This document shows positions 1 to 6,424 of a stretch of DNA of 7,013 nucleotides, in pieces. The DNA is taken from contig MESS01000057.1 of assembly GCA_001771055.1 (NCBI GenBank), positions 10,066 through 17,078 of the forward strand, given 5' to 3'. Both the position numbers and the translations under genes were made by a program. The DNA is from Caldithrix sp. RBG_13_44_9 (GTDB lineage: Bacteria; Calditrichota; Calditrichia; RBG-13-44-9). A model generated the notes under the pieces. The model saw only the letters and a list, made by a program, of their open reading frames with translations, ran no database searches and was not told the origin of the DNA. Positions within the stretch are counted from its first letter, which is position 1. The number at the start of each line of letters is the position of its first letter.

Positions 1-345
1 ATTTTTCAAAGATTTAACTGAATAAGAAAACAGGTCAGGAATTCTGAGAATTAGCAAAGTAGTCAATAGATTTTAGCTCAGTTTTATTAATTAAACCAGC
101 TGGCAATTTGTACTAAATTGTAAAACAGCAGAGCAAGAGGGAAGACGAAAATCGTATTAATTTTTTAATTATAAAGGACTTATACAGGATAGCTGCACTA
201 TTGTCCGGATCAGATTGCGATAATCGTCCTATTCAAGGAAGAATGCATCCGGTAAAATTATTGTTTTCGCAAAAATAATCATTTTACTTTAATAAATTTC
301 AAATATAGATTGTACATTCGATGAGGAATTAAAAAGGAGTGTAGA
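1..345. other. Intergenic/leader region, no gene seen
   Basis: No reading frame here looks like a gene. All three forward frames hit stops within the first 24 bases, so the window may begin just after, or in the last few codons of, an upstream gene, but this cannot be shown. The stretch is AT-rich. It holds several short inverted repeats: a 13-base palindrome at 40-52, an ACGA/TCGT hairpin at 145-155, a possible three-helix fold at 175-230, and an AT-only imperfect hairpin at 254-284. A weak promoter-like pair, TTTACT at 283-288 and TATAGA at 304-309, has a 15-base spacer that is shorter than ideal. I see no tRNA and no riboswitch that I can match to a known consensus. Confidence 0.5.
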
Positions 346-969
346 ATGTTAAAGGAAATGGCACTAAGTGAATTGTTACAGGAACTATCCTCGAAATCCG
401 CTGCTCCTGGTGGAGGTACAGTTGCCGGTTTAGCCGGAGCTCTTTCTGCAGTAATGGTGTCCATGGTCTGTAATTTGACCATTGGTAAGAAGAAATATGT
501 GCAATCCGAAGATGAAATGAAGAAAGACCTTGATCATGCGAGCAAATTAAGAGAAGAATTTATCCTTCTGGCCGACAAAGATGCTGAAGTATTCAGCGAG
601 GTAATGGAAGCCTACCGTTTGCCCCATGAAAATGAGGAGCAAAAAATTGAGCGTACTCGGGCGGTGGAGGAGGCAACCAAACGGGCCGCTCTGGTTCCCA
701 TGGATGTCCTCCGGCGCTGTGGAGTACTTTCCGGGCTCAGCAGGTCGGTGGCCTTGAAAGGGAATGAGAATTCCATCAGCGATGCCGGAGTCGCGGCTAT
801 TATGGCTTATGCGGCCGCCCAGTCCGCTTCTTTGAATATTCTGATCAATCTTTCTACCATAAATGATGAAGATTTTAAAGGAAAACTGAAATCAGAACAG
901 GAACATGTCCTGAAAACCGTGAAAGATACTACCGAGGAAACGCTGCATATTGTTCAACAAAAACTTTAA
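346..969 (+). CDS. Cyclodeaminase/cyclohydrolase family protein (FTCD C-terminal-like)
   Basis: This 207-residue protein matches the stand-alone form of the formiminotransferase-cyclodeaminase C-terminal domain, a helical fold acting on folate. Known relatives are formimino-tetrahydrofolate cyclodeaminase, which releases ammonia to give methenyl-tetrahydrofolate, and the clostridial methenyl-tetrahydrofolate cyclohydrolase FchA. What I see: the family signature APGGGTVAGLAGALS at residues 20-34, a following helix ending in GKKKY (47-51), and the late motif SDAGVAAIMAYAAA near residues 145-158. Length is normal for the single-domain form. The start at 346 is supported by AAGGAG at 334-339, six bases upstream. 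The protein is probably cytoplasmic. No histidine-degradation gene lies nearby, so a role in one-carbon folate interconversion is more likely than histidine breakdown, but the exact reaction cannot be told from the sequence. A 115-base gap separates it from the next gene, so co-transcription is uncertain. Confidence 0.88.
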   Translation: MLKEMALSELLQELSSKSAAPGGGTVAGLAGALSAVMVSMVCNLTIGKKKYVQSEDEMKKDLDHASKLREEFILLADKDAEVFSEVMEAYRLPHENEEQKIERTRAVEEATKRAALVPMDVLRRCGVLSGLSRSVALKGNENSISDAGVAAIMAYAAAQSASLNILINLSTINDEDFKGKLKSEQEHVLKTVKDTTEETLHIVQQKL

Positions 970-1084
970 GCTGGAGAGAATATTTTTCAATATTTGATCT
1001 GGCTCAATGCAAAATTAAAAATTTTAGTTAAAATTGAGGTAAAGCAGAAGGTAGTAACTCTTAAATTGATAAGGAAGTAACTTT

Positions 1085-1306
1085 ATGAAAGAAGAAAAAG
1101 TAAAAAAACTGCTGGATTCAATAAGACCTGGCATTCAGATGGACGGCGGGGATGTAGAGTTTGTCGAAATTAAGGATGATATTGTATACGTTCGGCTGGT
1201 GGGTGCCTGTGGGGGTTGCCCGATGGCCCAATTAACTCTCAAGGAAGGGATCGAGCGCTATATCCGTAATCAGATGCCGGAAATTAAGGCGGTAGAAGCC
1301 TTATAA
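1085..1306 (+). CDS. NifU C-terminal domain (Nfu-type) iron-sulfur scaffold protein
   Basis: This 73-residue protein consists of little more than the NifU C-terminal (Nfu) domain. Proteins of this family carry a labile 4Fe-4S cluster bridged between two subunits and pass it to target apoproteins in the cytoplasm. What I see: an N-terminal helix, the conserved PGIQMDGGDVEFV segment (residues 15-27), and the cluster-binding CGGC motif (Cys42 and Cys45) followed by PMAQLTL, then a C-terminal helix and strand (MPEIKAVEAL). All expected key residues are present. The length is normal for the single-domain form, shorter than E. coli NfuA or full NifU because it lacks an A-type or IscU-like partner domain. 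The start is supported by AAGGA at 1071-1075, nine bases upstream. The stop lies 16 bases before the nuclease gene, so the two are probably in one transcript. Nothing here indicates nitrogen fixation; general cluster delivery is the likely role. Confidence 0.93.
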   Translation: MKEEKVKKLLDSIRPGIQMDGGDVEFVEIKDDIVYVRLVGACGGCPMAQLTLKEGIERYIRNQMPEIKAVEAL

Positions 1307-1322
1307 ATTAAGGTATCAACCA

Positions 1323-1871
1323 ATGATCGAAGTAAAAATTAATGGTTTATTCTTAACCCAATCTCAGGCCAGTGGGGTAATTCTTAAAGAGATTAAAGGC
1401 GAAAGAACCCTGCCGATAATAATAGGTGAGTATGAAGCGCAGTCAATTGCCCTGGGATTGGAAAAGATAAAACCACCCAGGCCTATCACTCATGATCTGA
1501 CGCTTAATATGTTAGATTCTCTGACGGTAGAAATCGAACGGATTGCAGTGACAGAATTGAAGAACAATACTTATTATGCGGTCATTTATATCCGGCAGGA
1601 TTCGAAAGTGCTGGAAATTGATTCCCGTCCCAGTGATGCCATCGCTCTGGCAGTACGTAAAAATGTACCGATTTTTGTGGCCGAAGAAGTGATGGAAAAA
1701 GGAGCTTATACGGCTAAAGAAGTACAGGATATCCAGGAAGGTCGGATTGATTTTAAAGAAGACCGGATTGAAAAACTAAAAATTGAACTTCAGGAAGCAG
1801 TCGAAAAAGAAGACTATGAAAAGGCTGCCAGAATTCGGGATGAGATTAAGAAATTGGAATCTCGGCACTAA
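1323..1871 (+). CDS. Bifunctional nuclease (DUF151/BFN) domain protein with C-terminal UVR motif
   Basis: This 182-residue protein has two parts. Residues 1 to about 135 are a BFN/DUF151 domain: strand-rich start, the IIIGEYEAQSIALGL segment (32-46), and the hallmark SRPSDAIALA at 101-110 followed by VPIFVAEEV. Plant members of this family have been reported to cleave DNA and RNA; bacterial members remain poorly defined. Residues 148-179 form a UVR motif, the charged helical hairpin used by UvrB and UvrC to contact each other and also found in McsA and ClpC-type proteins. The pattern of alternating Lys/Glu around DYEKAARIRDEIKKLE is typical. BFN-UVR fusions are known in several phyla, so this is not a new architecture. 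The start follows a weak AAGG site at 1310-1313, nine bases upstream. It sits 16 bases after the NifU-type gene and 15 bases before the hydrolase gene, which indicates an operon. Its substrate is not deducible; a nucleic-acid or protein-docking role for the UVR tail is an inference. Confidence 0.92.
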   Translation: MIEVKINGLFLTQSQASGVILKEIKGERTLPIIIGEYEAQSIALGLEKIKPPRPITHDLTLNMLDSLTVEIERIAVTELKNNTYYAVIYIRQDSKVLEIDSRPSDAIALAVRKNVPIFVAEEVMEKGAYTAKEVQDIQEGRIDFKEDRIEKLKIELQEAVEKEDYEKAARIRDEIKKLESRH

Positions 1872-1886
1872 GGTGAGAGCAAGATT

Positions 1887-2780
1887 ATGAAAGTGAAGAT
1901 ATATGGTGTCAGAGGGAGTTACCCTCCGACCACTGGGAACGGCACCCAATTTGGGGTCAATACTACCTGCCTGAGAGTGGATTTGGGCAAACATATCGTT
2001 ATCATTGATGCCGGAACTGGTATTATTAACCTGGGAAGCGACCTGATCAGTGAGATGAAATCTGGAAAAAGTAAGCAGAATTTTCAGAAGCTCTATCTGC
2101 TGTTTACCCATACTCATATCGATCATCTGATGGGATTTCCCTATTTTAATATGATCTATATGCCGCAAACGGAACTGAATGTTATCACTCCCACCCAGTT
2201 GAATTATTCGATCCAGGAGATTCTGGAAACGCTGATGAGCCCGGCTTTTTTTCCGGTAACCATTTCAGAGCTCCCCAGCACGATCCAATATCATGATTTT
2301 GCCGAGAATAGGACCCTCTATTTTTATGATGATGAATATGAGGTCGTCTCCCTGAATAAAACTCCCTCCAAGAGTGCTTGGATCGGCCGGATCTCAACCA
2401 TGCGCAATTATACTCACCCCAAAGGCGGGGTCTACATCTATAAATTCGAGAATCATGCCGGTAATTCGGTTGTTTTTGCCACCGATATCGAAGGCTATGT
2501 CGGCGGGGATCAAAGACTGGCGAAGTTCGCTCATAATGCCAATATTCTCATTCACGATGCTCAATATTCCCTGAAAGAATATGAAATGTTCCAGGGTTTT
2601 GGACACAGTACCTTTGTTATGGCTTGTGAAGTGGCCAAGAATGCTGGTATAAAAAAATTAATTCTTTCCCACCACGATCCAAAACATGGCGACGAGGAAC
2701 TGAAACAACTGGAAAAGGAAGCTCAGAAAATTTTTCCGGAAACTTACCTGGCTTCTGAAGCGATGGAATTTGTTTTTTAA
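1887..2780 (+). CDS. MBL-fold metallo-hydrolase
   Basis: This 297-residue cytoplasmic protein belongs to the metallo-beta-lactamase superfamily. What I see: the opening IYGVRGSYPP (residues 5-14) and DAGTGI (41-46) found in the branch that contains PhnP-, RNase Z- and TaR3-like proteins; the metal-binding HTHIDH motif (His75, His77, Asp79, His80); a conserved THPKGG (His177) before a strand; FATD (Asp200), the expected bridging metal ligand; HDA at 223-225; GHST at 239-242; and SHHDP (His262/His263), supplying the last histidine. The full set needed for a two-metal hydrolase therefore appears intact. Substrates in this branch include cyclic nucleotides, phosphodiesters and RNA ends, and the sequence does not decide among them. 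The opening resembles proteins annotated as TaR3-like, recalled from family knowledge rather than checked. Its AAGGTGAG ribosome site (1870-1877) overlaps the stop codon of the preceding gene, consistent with translational coupling. A strong terminator 42 bases downstream ends the transcript. Confidence 0.9.
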   Translation: MKVKIYGVRGSYPPTTGNGTQFGVNTTCLRVDLGKHIVIIDAGTGIINLGSDLISEMKSGKSKQNFQKLYLLFTHTHIDHLMGFPYFNMIYMPQTELNVITPTQLNYSIQEILETLMSPAFFPVTISELPSTIQYHDFAENRTLYFYDDEYEVVSLNKTPSKSAWIGRISTMRNYTHPKGGVYIYKFENHAGNSVVFATDIEGYVGGDQRLAKFAHNANILIHDAQYSLKEYEMFQGFGHSTFVMACEVAKNAGIKKLILSHHDPKHGDEELKQLEKEAQKIFPETYLASEAMEFVF

Positions 2781-2822
2781 TTCGAAGCCATATTTTTAGA
2801 TTAAAAGCAGGATAAAATGAAT

Positions 2823-2850
2823 AGCCCCGACTCTGATAGTCGGGGCTTTT
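2823..2850 (+). terminator. Strong rho-independent terminator
   Basis: A perfect 10-base-pair stem, AGCCCCGACT (2823-2832) with AGTCGGGGCT (2838-2847), closes a five-base loop and runs into TTTT (2847-2850), then GTT. It lies 42 bases after the hydrolase stop codon and ends block 1. The opposite-strand gene ends at 2916, about 70 bases away, so the hairpin could also stop transcription arriving from that side. On the - strand, however, the stem is followed by ATTCATTTT rather than an immediate run of T, so it should work less well there. Confidence 0.92.
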
Positions 2851-2915
2851 GTTAATCAGGATATGAATGGCCAAAATTCAATTAATCGGCTGTAGTGCAC
2901 CGGGAATAGGCATTG

Positions 2916-3866
2916 CTAAGGATTGACCGTTACGGTGACTAATTGAGCGTTATTATTACCTGCCAAATCGAAAGCTTTTACATAGATCGTGTGAGTCCGT
3001 CCATCACCGTATCCGGTGGTGTTCCAATTATAACTGTATGGTGAGGTCGTATCGGTCACTTTTAATTCACCGTCAATGTAAAATTCTACCCGCTGGATTC
3101 CAATTTCATCTTGCACATCTGCCACTACCGGGACAATGACTCCGGCAGAGAAAATAGTTCCGGTAGCCGGATGAATGATCACCACCGTGGGAGGTGTTAT
3201 ATCAGTATTTTGTACCGTGACGGTAACAACATTGGAAACAGAGCTGTTCTGATTCGCATCATATGCCACCCCGAAAAGATTATGGGAACTCCCATTCTCA
3301 TAATTTGTCACTATCCATTCATAGCTGTACGGTATCTGAGTGGTAGTATGCATCAGTTCTCCATCCACGAAGTATTGTACTTTGTCGATCTGGTTGTCAT
3401 CATACACTTGTGACACCACGTTCACGGTATCCACCACAATTGCGCCGGTAACTGGATTAAGGATAGTGATCACCGGAGCCAGGGTATCGGGAAAAGAGCC
3501 GGTAACTACCCGGACGATTACATTGCCGGAAAAACCATTGTTGTCACTTTTATCGGTAGCAGTGGCATACAGACTGTGATTGCGGTTATCAGCAATAGGA
3601 ACAGTATTCCAGATATACTCAAGAAGCGGATTCTCTGAAACAGCTACCATCTCTCCATCAATGAACAGATTGACTTGCTTTAAATCGGTTTCATCTGATG
3701 CTGCCACTGAAACTTTAATAGTGCCGGAAACTGCCTGACCGTCTACCGGATAAATGATATTGACTACCGGTGCAATTTCGTCAGGCACTTCAGGCGGGCA
3801 TTGGATAAACAGGGTCAGGCTGACCAAGATCAGCATGATCATTCCCAGAAAAGAAAAAACCTTCAT
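2916..3866 (-). CDS. Exported, possibly lipid-anchored protein with three bacterial Ig-like repeats
   Basis: This 316-residue protein begins with a signal sequence (MKVFSF, then a hydrophobic stretch to LTLFIQ) ending at Cys23, followed by PPEVPDE. A Cys at that point suggests a lipoprotein, but the lipobox FIQC is atypical: Gln instead of Gly/Ala/Ser at -1, Phe instead of Leu at -3. Three tandem repeats of 95-98 residues follow (29-126, 127-221, 222-316), each with an APV/PPT start, a Y/H-P-x-x-G turn, V-x-F/YIDGE, PYSYxWN or its equivalent, and a final strand in VTV. This matches the bacterial Ig-like Big_7 type. There is no catalytic or anchoring domain after the third repeat. I chose the start at 3866, which has AAGGAG nine bases upstream; the in-frame ATG at 3893 would give 325 residues but has no ribosome site and would put charged residues before the signal. 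The likely role is envelope or surface binding or spacing; the ligand is unknown. It converges on the hydrolase gene and diverges from the BatA-type gene. Confidence 0.85.
   Translation of the reverse strand: MKVFSFLGMIMLILVSLTLFIQCPPEVPDEIAPVVNIIYPVDGQAVSGTIKVSVAASDETDLKQVNLFIDGEMVAVSENPLLEYIWNTVPIADNRNHSLYATATDKSDNNGFSGNVIVRVVTGSFPDTLAPVITILNPVTGAIVVDTVNVVSQVYDDNQIDKVQYFVDGELMHTTTQIPYSYEWIVTNYENGSSHNLFGVAYDANQNSSVSNVVTVTVQNTDITPPTVVIIHPATGTIFSAGVIVPVVADVQDEIGIQRVEFYIDGELKVTDTTSPYSYNWNTTGYGDGRTHTIYVKAFDLAGNNNAQLVTVTVNP
2919..3782 (-). repeat. Three tandem Ig-like repeat units within the exported protein gene
   Basis: Read on the - strand, unit 1 spans 3782-3489, unit 2 spans 3488-3204 and unit 3 spans 3203-2919. 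They encode 98, 95 and 95 residues. The units align well as protein, sharing the VDGE/IDGE strand, the SYxW strand and the D-x-x-x-N near-terminal turn. By eye they have diverged at the DNA level, so this is an old duplication and not a recent slippage product. Units 2 and 3 resemble each other more than unit 1 (both have PYSYxW, where unit 1 has LLEYIW). Confidence 0.85.
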
Positions 3867-3875
3867 TCGGATATT

Positions 3876-3881
3876 CTCCTT
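3876..3881 (-). promoter_or_regulatory. Ribosome binding site that fixes the start of the Ig-repeat gene
   Basis: The - strand reads AAGGAG here, nine bases before the ATG whose first base is at 3866. It lies downstream of the alternative in-frame ATG at 3893, so it can only serve the shorter product, which also has the more typical signal peptide start (MKVF). Confidence 0.8.
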
Positions 3882-4192
3882 ACATTGAAACATAAATTAA
3901 AATCAACTAAAATTGATAAAAAACAAGCAGATGAATTATGATTAAAGTCACAGAAAAGTTACCCGCTTCTTTTTCATCCAGGCCCAATAGAGCAGCCAGC
4001 ACTATTTTTTCTGAGCAATATCATATCCCTTCCTGTAAAAATAAAGTACCAAGATTTTGTTGCTGATACCAGACATGGATTTTAGTCCAACCTCACCCGC
4101 CGGAACAAATATAGTTACTTTTTTTCTCCCTGTTAAAGATTTTATGGATTTATTAAAATTATACTGTCTGAAACCTCTTGCGGAAATTTAAG

Positions 4193-4220
4193 TTGTTTTA
4201 TTCTAGAAAATAACTATATT
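4193..4220 (+). promoter_or_regulatory. Candidate sigma-70-type promoter for the BatA-type gene
   Basis: TTGTTT (4193-4198) and TATATT (4215-4220) are separated by 16 bases. The -10 matches the TATAAT consensus at five of six positions and the -35 keeps TTG. Transcription would start about 25 bases before the ribosome site. In AT-rich DNA such matches arise by chance, so this is tentative. Confidence 0.35.
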
Positions 4221-4245
4221 TTTAAACACTGGTATAGACGAAACT

Positions 4246-4250
4246 GGAGG
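4246..4250 (+). promoter_or_regulatory. Ribosome binding site of the BatA-type gene
   Basis: GGAGG lies immediately before TTG at 4251 and three bases before ATG at 4254. The TTG would have no spacer at all, so the ATG is the better start. Even so, the three-base gap is shorter than the usual five to nine and may limit translation. Starting at ATG also gives MFHFLNPSILFAL, the usual beginning of BatA-type proteins. Confidence 0.65.
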
Positions 4251-4253
4251 TTG

Positions 4254-6368
4254 ATGTTTCATTTTCTGAATCCTTCGATTTTATTTGCTTTGACGGCTGC
4301 TTTTATACCCCTATTGATTCATCTGTTCAATCGGCGCAAATTCAAAGAAATAAAATTCAGCACTATCCATTTTTTGAAAGAAATGGTGCGCAAGGAGATG
4401 CGGCGTCTGCGGATCCGTCAATTGCTGTTACTGCTCATCCGCACCTTGATCATTATTTTGGTGGTAATGGCTTTTGCCCGGCCCACCCTCCAGAGCTCGG
4501 GCGGTTTTGCAGCTGGCCGTTCGGCTACTGAAGTGGTGTTTGTGATCGATAATAGCCTCTCCCTGAATAGCCTGCAACTTACCGGAAATCTGCTGGAAAG
4601 TGTGAGGCAATGGTGGCTAAATCTGGAACCATTGTTACAAATGAACGATCGATTGACAGTGATCCTGGGAACCGAACCTCAGAAAATATTGGCAGAGCGG
4701 GAATATTATTCTCCGGAACTCTGGAAAAAAATAAACAAAAATATCCAGCCGGTACAGTACAAAGGAAATCTGCAGCTGGCTACTCTGAAAGCACTGGAAA
4801 TATTCCAAAAGTCTGAACTTTCTAATAAAGAATTGTATTATCTCTCTGATTTTCAAATTAGCGGGATCAATGAACAGGAATTACAAAAATACTGGCAGGA
4901 ATTTCCCGCCAGAATCCGCATATATTTGCTCCCGGTAATCCATGGCCGGGAGGATAATATTTCAATTGACTCAGCTCTGGTATTAAATCAGTTACTGGAA
5001 AAAAACCAGTTCCTGCAGTTACGAACGGTCCTGCACAATCAGACTGCCGACAAACATCTGAATTCCATGGTTTCCCTGATTGTGCAAAATTCCCGCATTG
5101 CCCAGCAAAACCTCAGCATTCCCTCTTCCCAGACGAAGGTAATTCAATTTGAAACCATCAGTCAGTCCAGCGGGTACCAGGCTGGTTTTGTGGAATGTGA
5201 AAATGATGCCTTAATGGAAGACAACCGGTACTATTTTAATTTTTTCATTCCGGAAAAAATAAAAATAATACACCTGGTCCCGCAAATGCAGTTTCAATCC
5301 TTTATTCCCACCATCCTGCAGGCTGCGGTAGAGAGGGATTTATTTATCTATGAGAAAAAAACTTTCCAGGATTGGCCGTCTGTCAACCTGGACGACTATG
5401 AGGCAGTAATTCTGGAGGGATTTACTGATCTTTCCGATGGGCTGATAAATCGTTTGAAACAATTTAACCGCAGCCATAAAGGCTTAATACTCATACCCGG
5501 CGAAAATCTGGCCATTCAGAACATCAATAATTTTCTGAGCAGCCTGGAGGTTGGCAGGATTATATCGCGGCAGGGAAATACAGCTGATGATGAAAAATAT
5601 GTATCACTGGGCAGGATCAACTGGGTGCATCCTATTTTCGAGAGCCTGTTTACAGAGCGTAAGGAGTTAAATCCTATCCATGTATATTCTTATTACCAGA
5701 TGCAGCCCAACAGCAGCAGCGATGTGATCATTGAGCTCCAGAATGGTCAGCCTTTTCTTCTGCAGGGAAAAAAGGAGGCCGGCCCGCTCTTTCTACTTGC
5801 CTCATCTCTGCAACCGGAATGGACTAACCTGGTGGTCAGGGGACTGGTTGTTCCGCTTTTTTATCGCATGATCTATTATGCCGTCACCCAGAATGTGTCG
5901 CAGCGTCTGAATATCAGAGTGGGAGAAAAATTTACCCAGGTAATTACCGGGGTATTGCCTCCCTACCAATTCACCTTAAAAAAACCATCCGGTCTGGAAG
6001 AGAAAATTACTCCGGGTTTCCGCGGTGCCGATCTTTATCTGCAGTTAGACCAGAACGATGAAGCCGGAAATTATCAGGTCTGGCAGTCTGACCGAATACT
6101 CCTGATTTATTCGGTCAATCATCCGGTTGAGGAATCAATTCAACAATATTATCAGCCGGCTGATATTCAAAGAGCATTCCCAGGCGCTCTCTGGATTGAT
6201 CCAAGTCGCGATGTCACTACTGAGATTGAAAAAAGTCGATATGGCCTGGAATTATGGTCTTATTTCATCGTCCTTGCCATTTTACTGATCTTTTGCGAAA
6301 TGATCATTTCCTATACCACCTCAAAAAAGCAAAAAGAAATAATGGGACAGGAATTTTCGCAGGCTTGA
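4254..6368 (+). CDS. BatA/vWA domain membrane protein
   Basis: This 704-residue protein has the BatA (aerotolerance regulator N-terminal) domain in residues 1-77: FLNPSILFAL, a membrane helix at about 7-25, the basic NRRKFKEIKFSTIHFL segment, and a second membrane helix at about 57-75 ending in ARPTL. A von Willebrand A domain follows, with the metal-site motif DNSLS (Asp99, Ser101, Ser103) and a later LSDFQ (Asp199) where TDG is usual; the middle Thr is replaced by Asn in YKGNLQLA. Next come a beta-rich portion (about 235-325), a Rossmann-like segment from IKIIHLVP to LILIPGENL (about 335-430) resembling a degenerate glutamine-amidotransferase fold, and a final membrane helix at about 670-686 with a basic tail. 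The bulk of the protein should therefore lie outside the cytoplasm. Such proteins usually sit with MoxR ATPase and DUF58 genes and are linked to envelope stress or complex assembly. Neither partner is beside it here: an opposite-strand Ig-repeat gene lies upstream and hflX downstream. Precise function is unknown. Confidence 0.87.
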   Translation: MFHFLNPSILFALTAAFIPLLIHLFNRRKFKEIKFSTIHFLKEMVRKEMRRLRIRQLLLLLIRTLIIILVVMAFARPTLQSSGGFAAGRSATEVVFVIDNSLSLNSLQLTGNLLESVRQWWLNLEPLLQMNDRLTVILGTEPQKILAEREYYSPELWKKINKNIQPVQYKGNLQLATLKALEIFQKSELSNKELYYLSDFQISGINEQELQKYWQEFPARIRIYLLPVIHGREDNISIDSALVLNQLLEKNQFLQLRTVLHNQTADKHLNSMVSLIVQNSRIAQQNLSIPSSQTKVIQFETISQSSGYQAGFVECENDALMEDNRYYFNFFIPEKIKIIHLVPQMQFQSFIPTILQAAVERDLFIYEKKTFQDWPSVNLDDYEAVILEGFTDLSDGLINRLKQFNRSHKGLILIPGENLAIQNINNFLSSLEVGRIISRQGNTADDEKYVSLGRINWVHPIFESLFTERKELNPIHVYSYYQMQPNSSSDVIIELQNGQPFLLQGKKEAGPLFLLASSLQPEWTNLVVRGLVVPLFYRMIYYAVTQNVSQRLNIRVGEKFTQVITGVLPPYQFTLKKPSGLEEKITPGFRGADLYLQLDQNDEAGNYQVWQSDRILLIYSVNHPVEESIQQYYQPADIQRAFPGALWIDPSRDVTTEIEKSRYGLELWSYFIVLAILLIFCEMIISYTTSKKQKEIMGQEFSQA

Positions 6369-6403
6369 AACTGTCCGGAAATAGTATGGAACAATTATAA
6401 ATC

Positions 6404-6409
6404 AAGGAG
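6404..6409 (+). promoter_or_regulatory. Ribosome binding site of hflX with unusually long spacing
   Basis: AAGGAG is the only good Shine-Dalgarno match before hflX, yet it lies 15 bases upstream of the first ATG. No ATG, GTG or TTG in the right frame lies between them, and an in-frame TAA at 6398-6400 rules out an earlier start other than a rare ATC. The spacing is longer than optimal. Confidence 0.5.
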
Positions 6410-6424
6410 AAGCAAAAACCATCC

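Larger units (their letters stand above)
3894..4253. other. Divergent intergenic region
   Basis: About 390 bases separate the two divergent start codons (3866 and 4254), and the AT-rich stretch must hold both promoters. For the + strand gene, a reasonable pair is seen at 4193-4220. On the - strand side, TTGTTT-like and TTTAAT-like hexamers occur between about 3895 and 3930, but the spacing is 19 bases and the match is weak. No strong hairpin or clear operator is visible. A 38-codon ORF (4075-4191, + strand) lacks a ribosome site and is not called as a gene. Confidence 0.5.

Noticed and set aside
40..52. Perfect 13-base palindrome AATTCTGAGAATT
   Set aside because: It could be an operator, but it lies about 300 bases before the first gene, no second copy is seen, and one such palindrome in AT-rich DNA is expected by chance.
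254..284. Imperfect hairpin with a CGC loop considered as a terminator of an upstream gene
   Set aside because: The stem is entirely A-T with two bulges and is too weak to call as an intrinsic terminator.
979..1040. AT-only inverted repeats between the cyclodeaminase and NifU-type genes (AATATT copies, AAAATT/AATTTT)
   Set aside because: They lack any G-C pairs and have no proper T-tract, so they do not support a terminator call.
1776..2168. A 130-codon - strand reading frame across the nuclease and hydrolase genes
   Set aside because: It overlaps two strongly supported + strand genes, shows no family motif, and is best explained as a shadow frame.
2817..2855. A 12-residue ORF starting at the ATG before the terminator, with AGGA six bases upstream
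   Set aside because: Its codons are the terminator stem itself; the perfect palindrome followed by T explains the sequence, and a peptide there is most likely chance.
3111..3579. Two + strand frames opposite the Ig-repeat gene
   Set aside because: They lie antisense to a protein with clear repeated domains and show no independent motif or ribosome site.
4075..4191. A 38-codon + strand ORF (MDFSPTSPAG...) in the divergent intergenic region
   Set aside because: No Shine-Dalgarno site before its ATG, no recognisable motif, AT-driven composition, and it overlaps the expected promoter zone.
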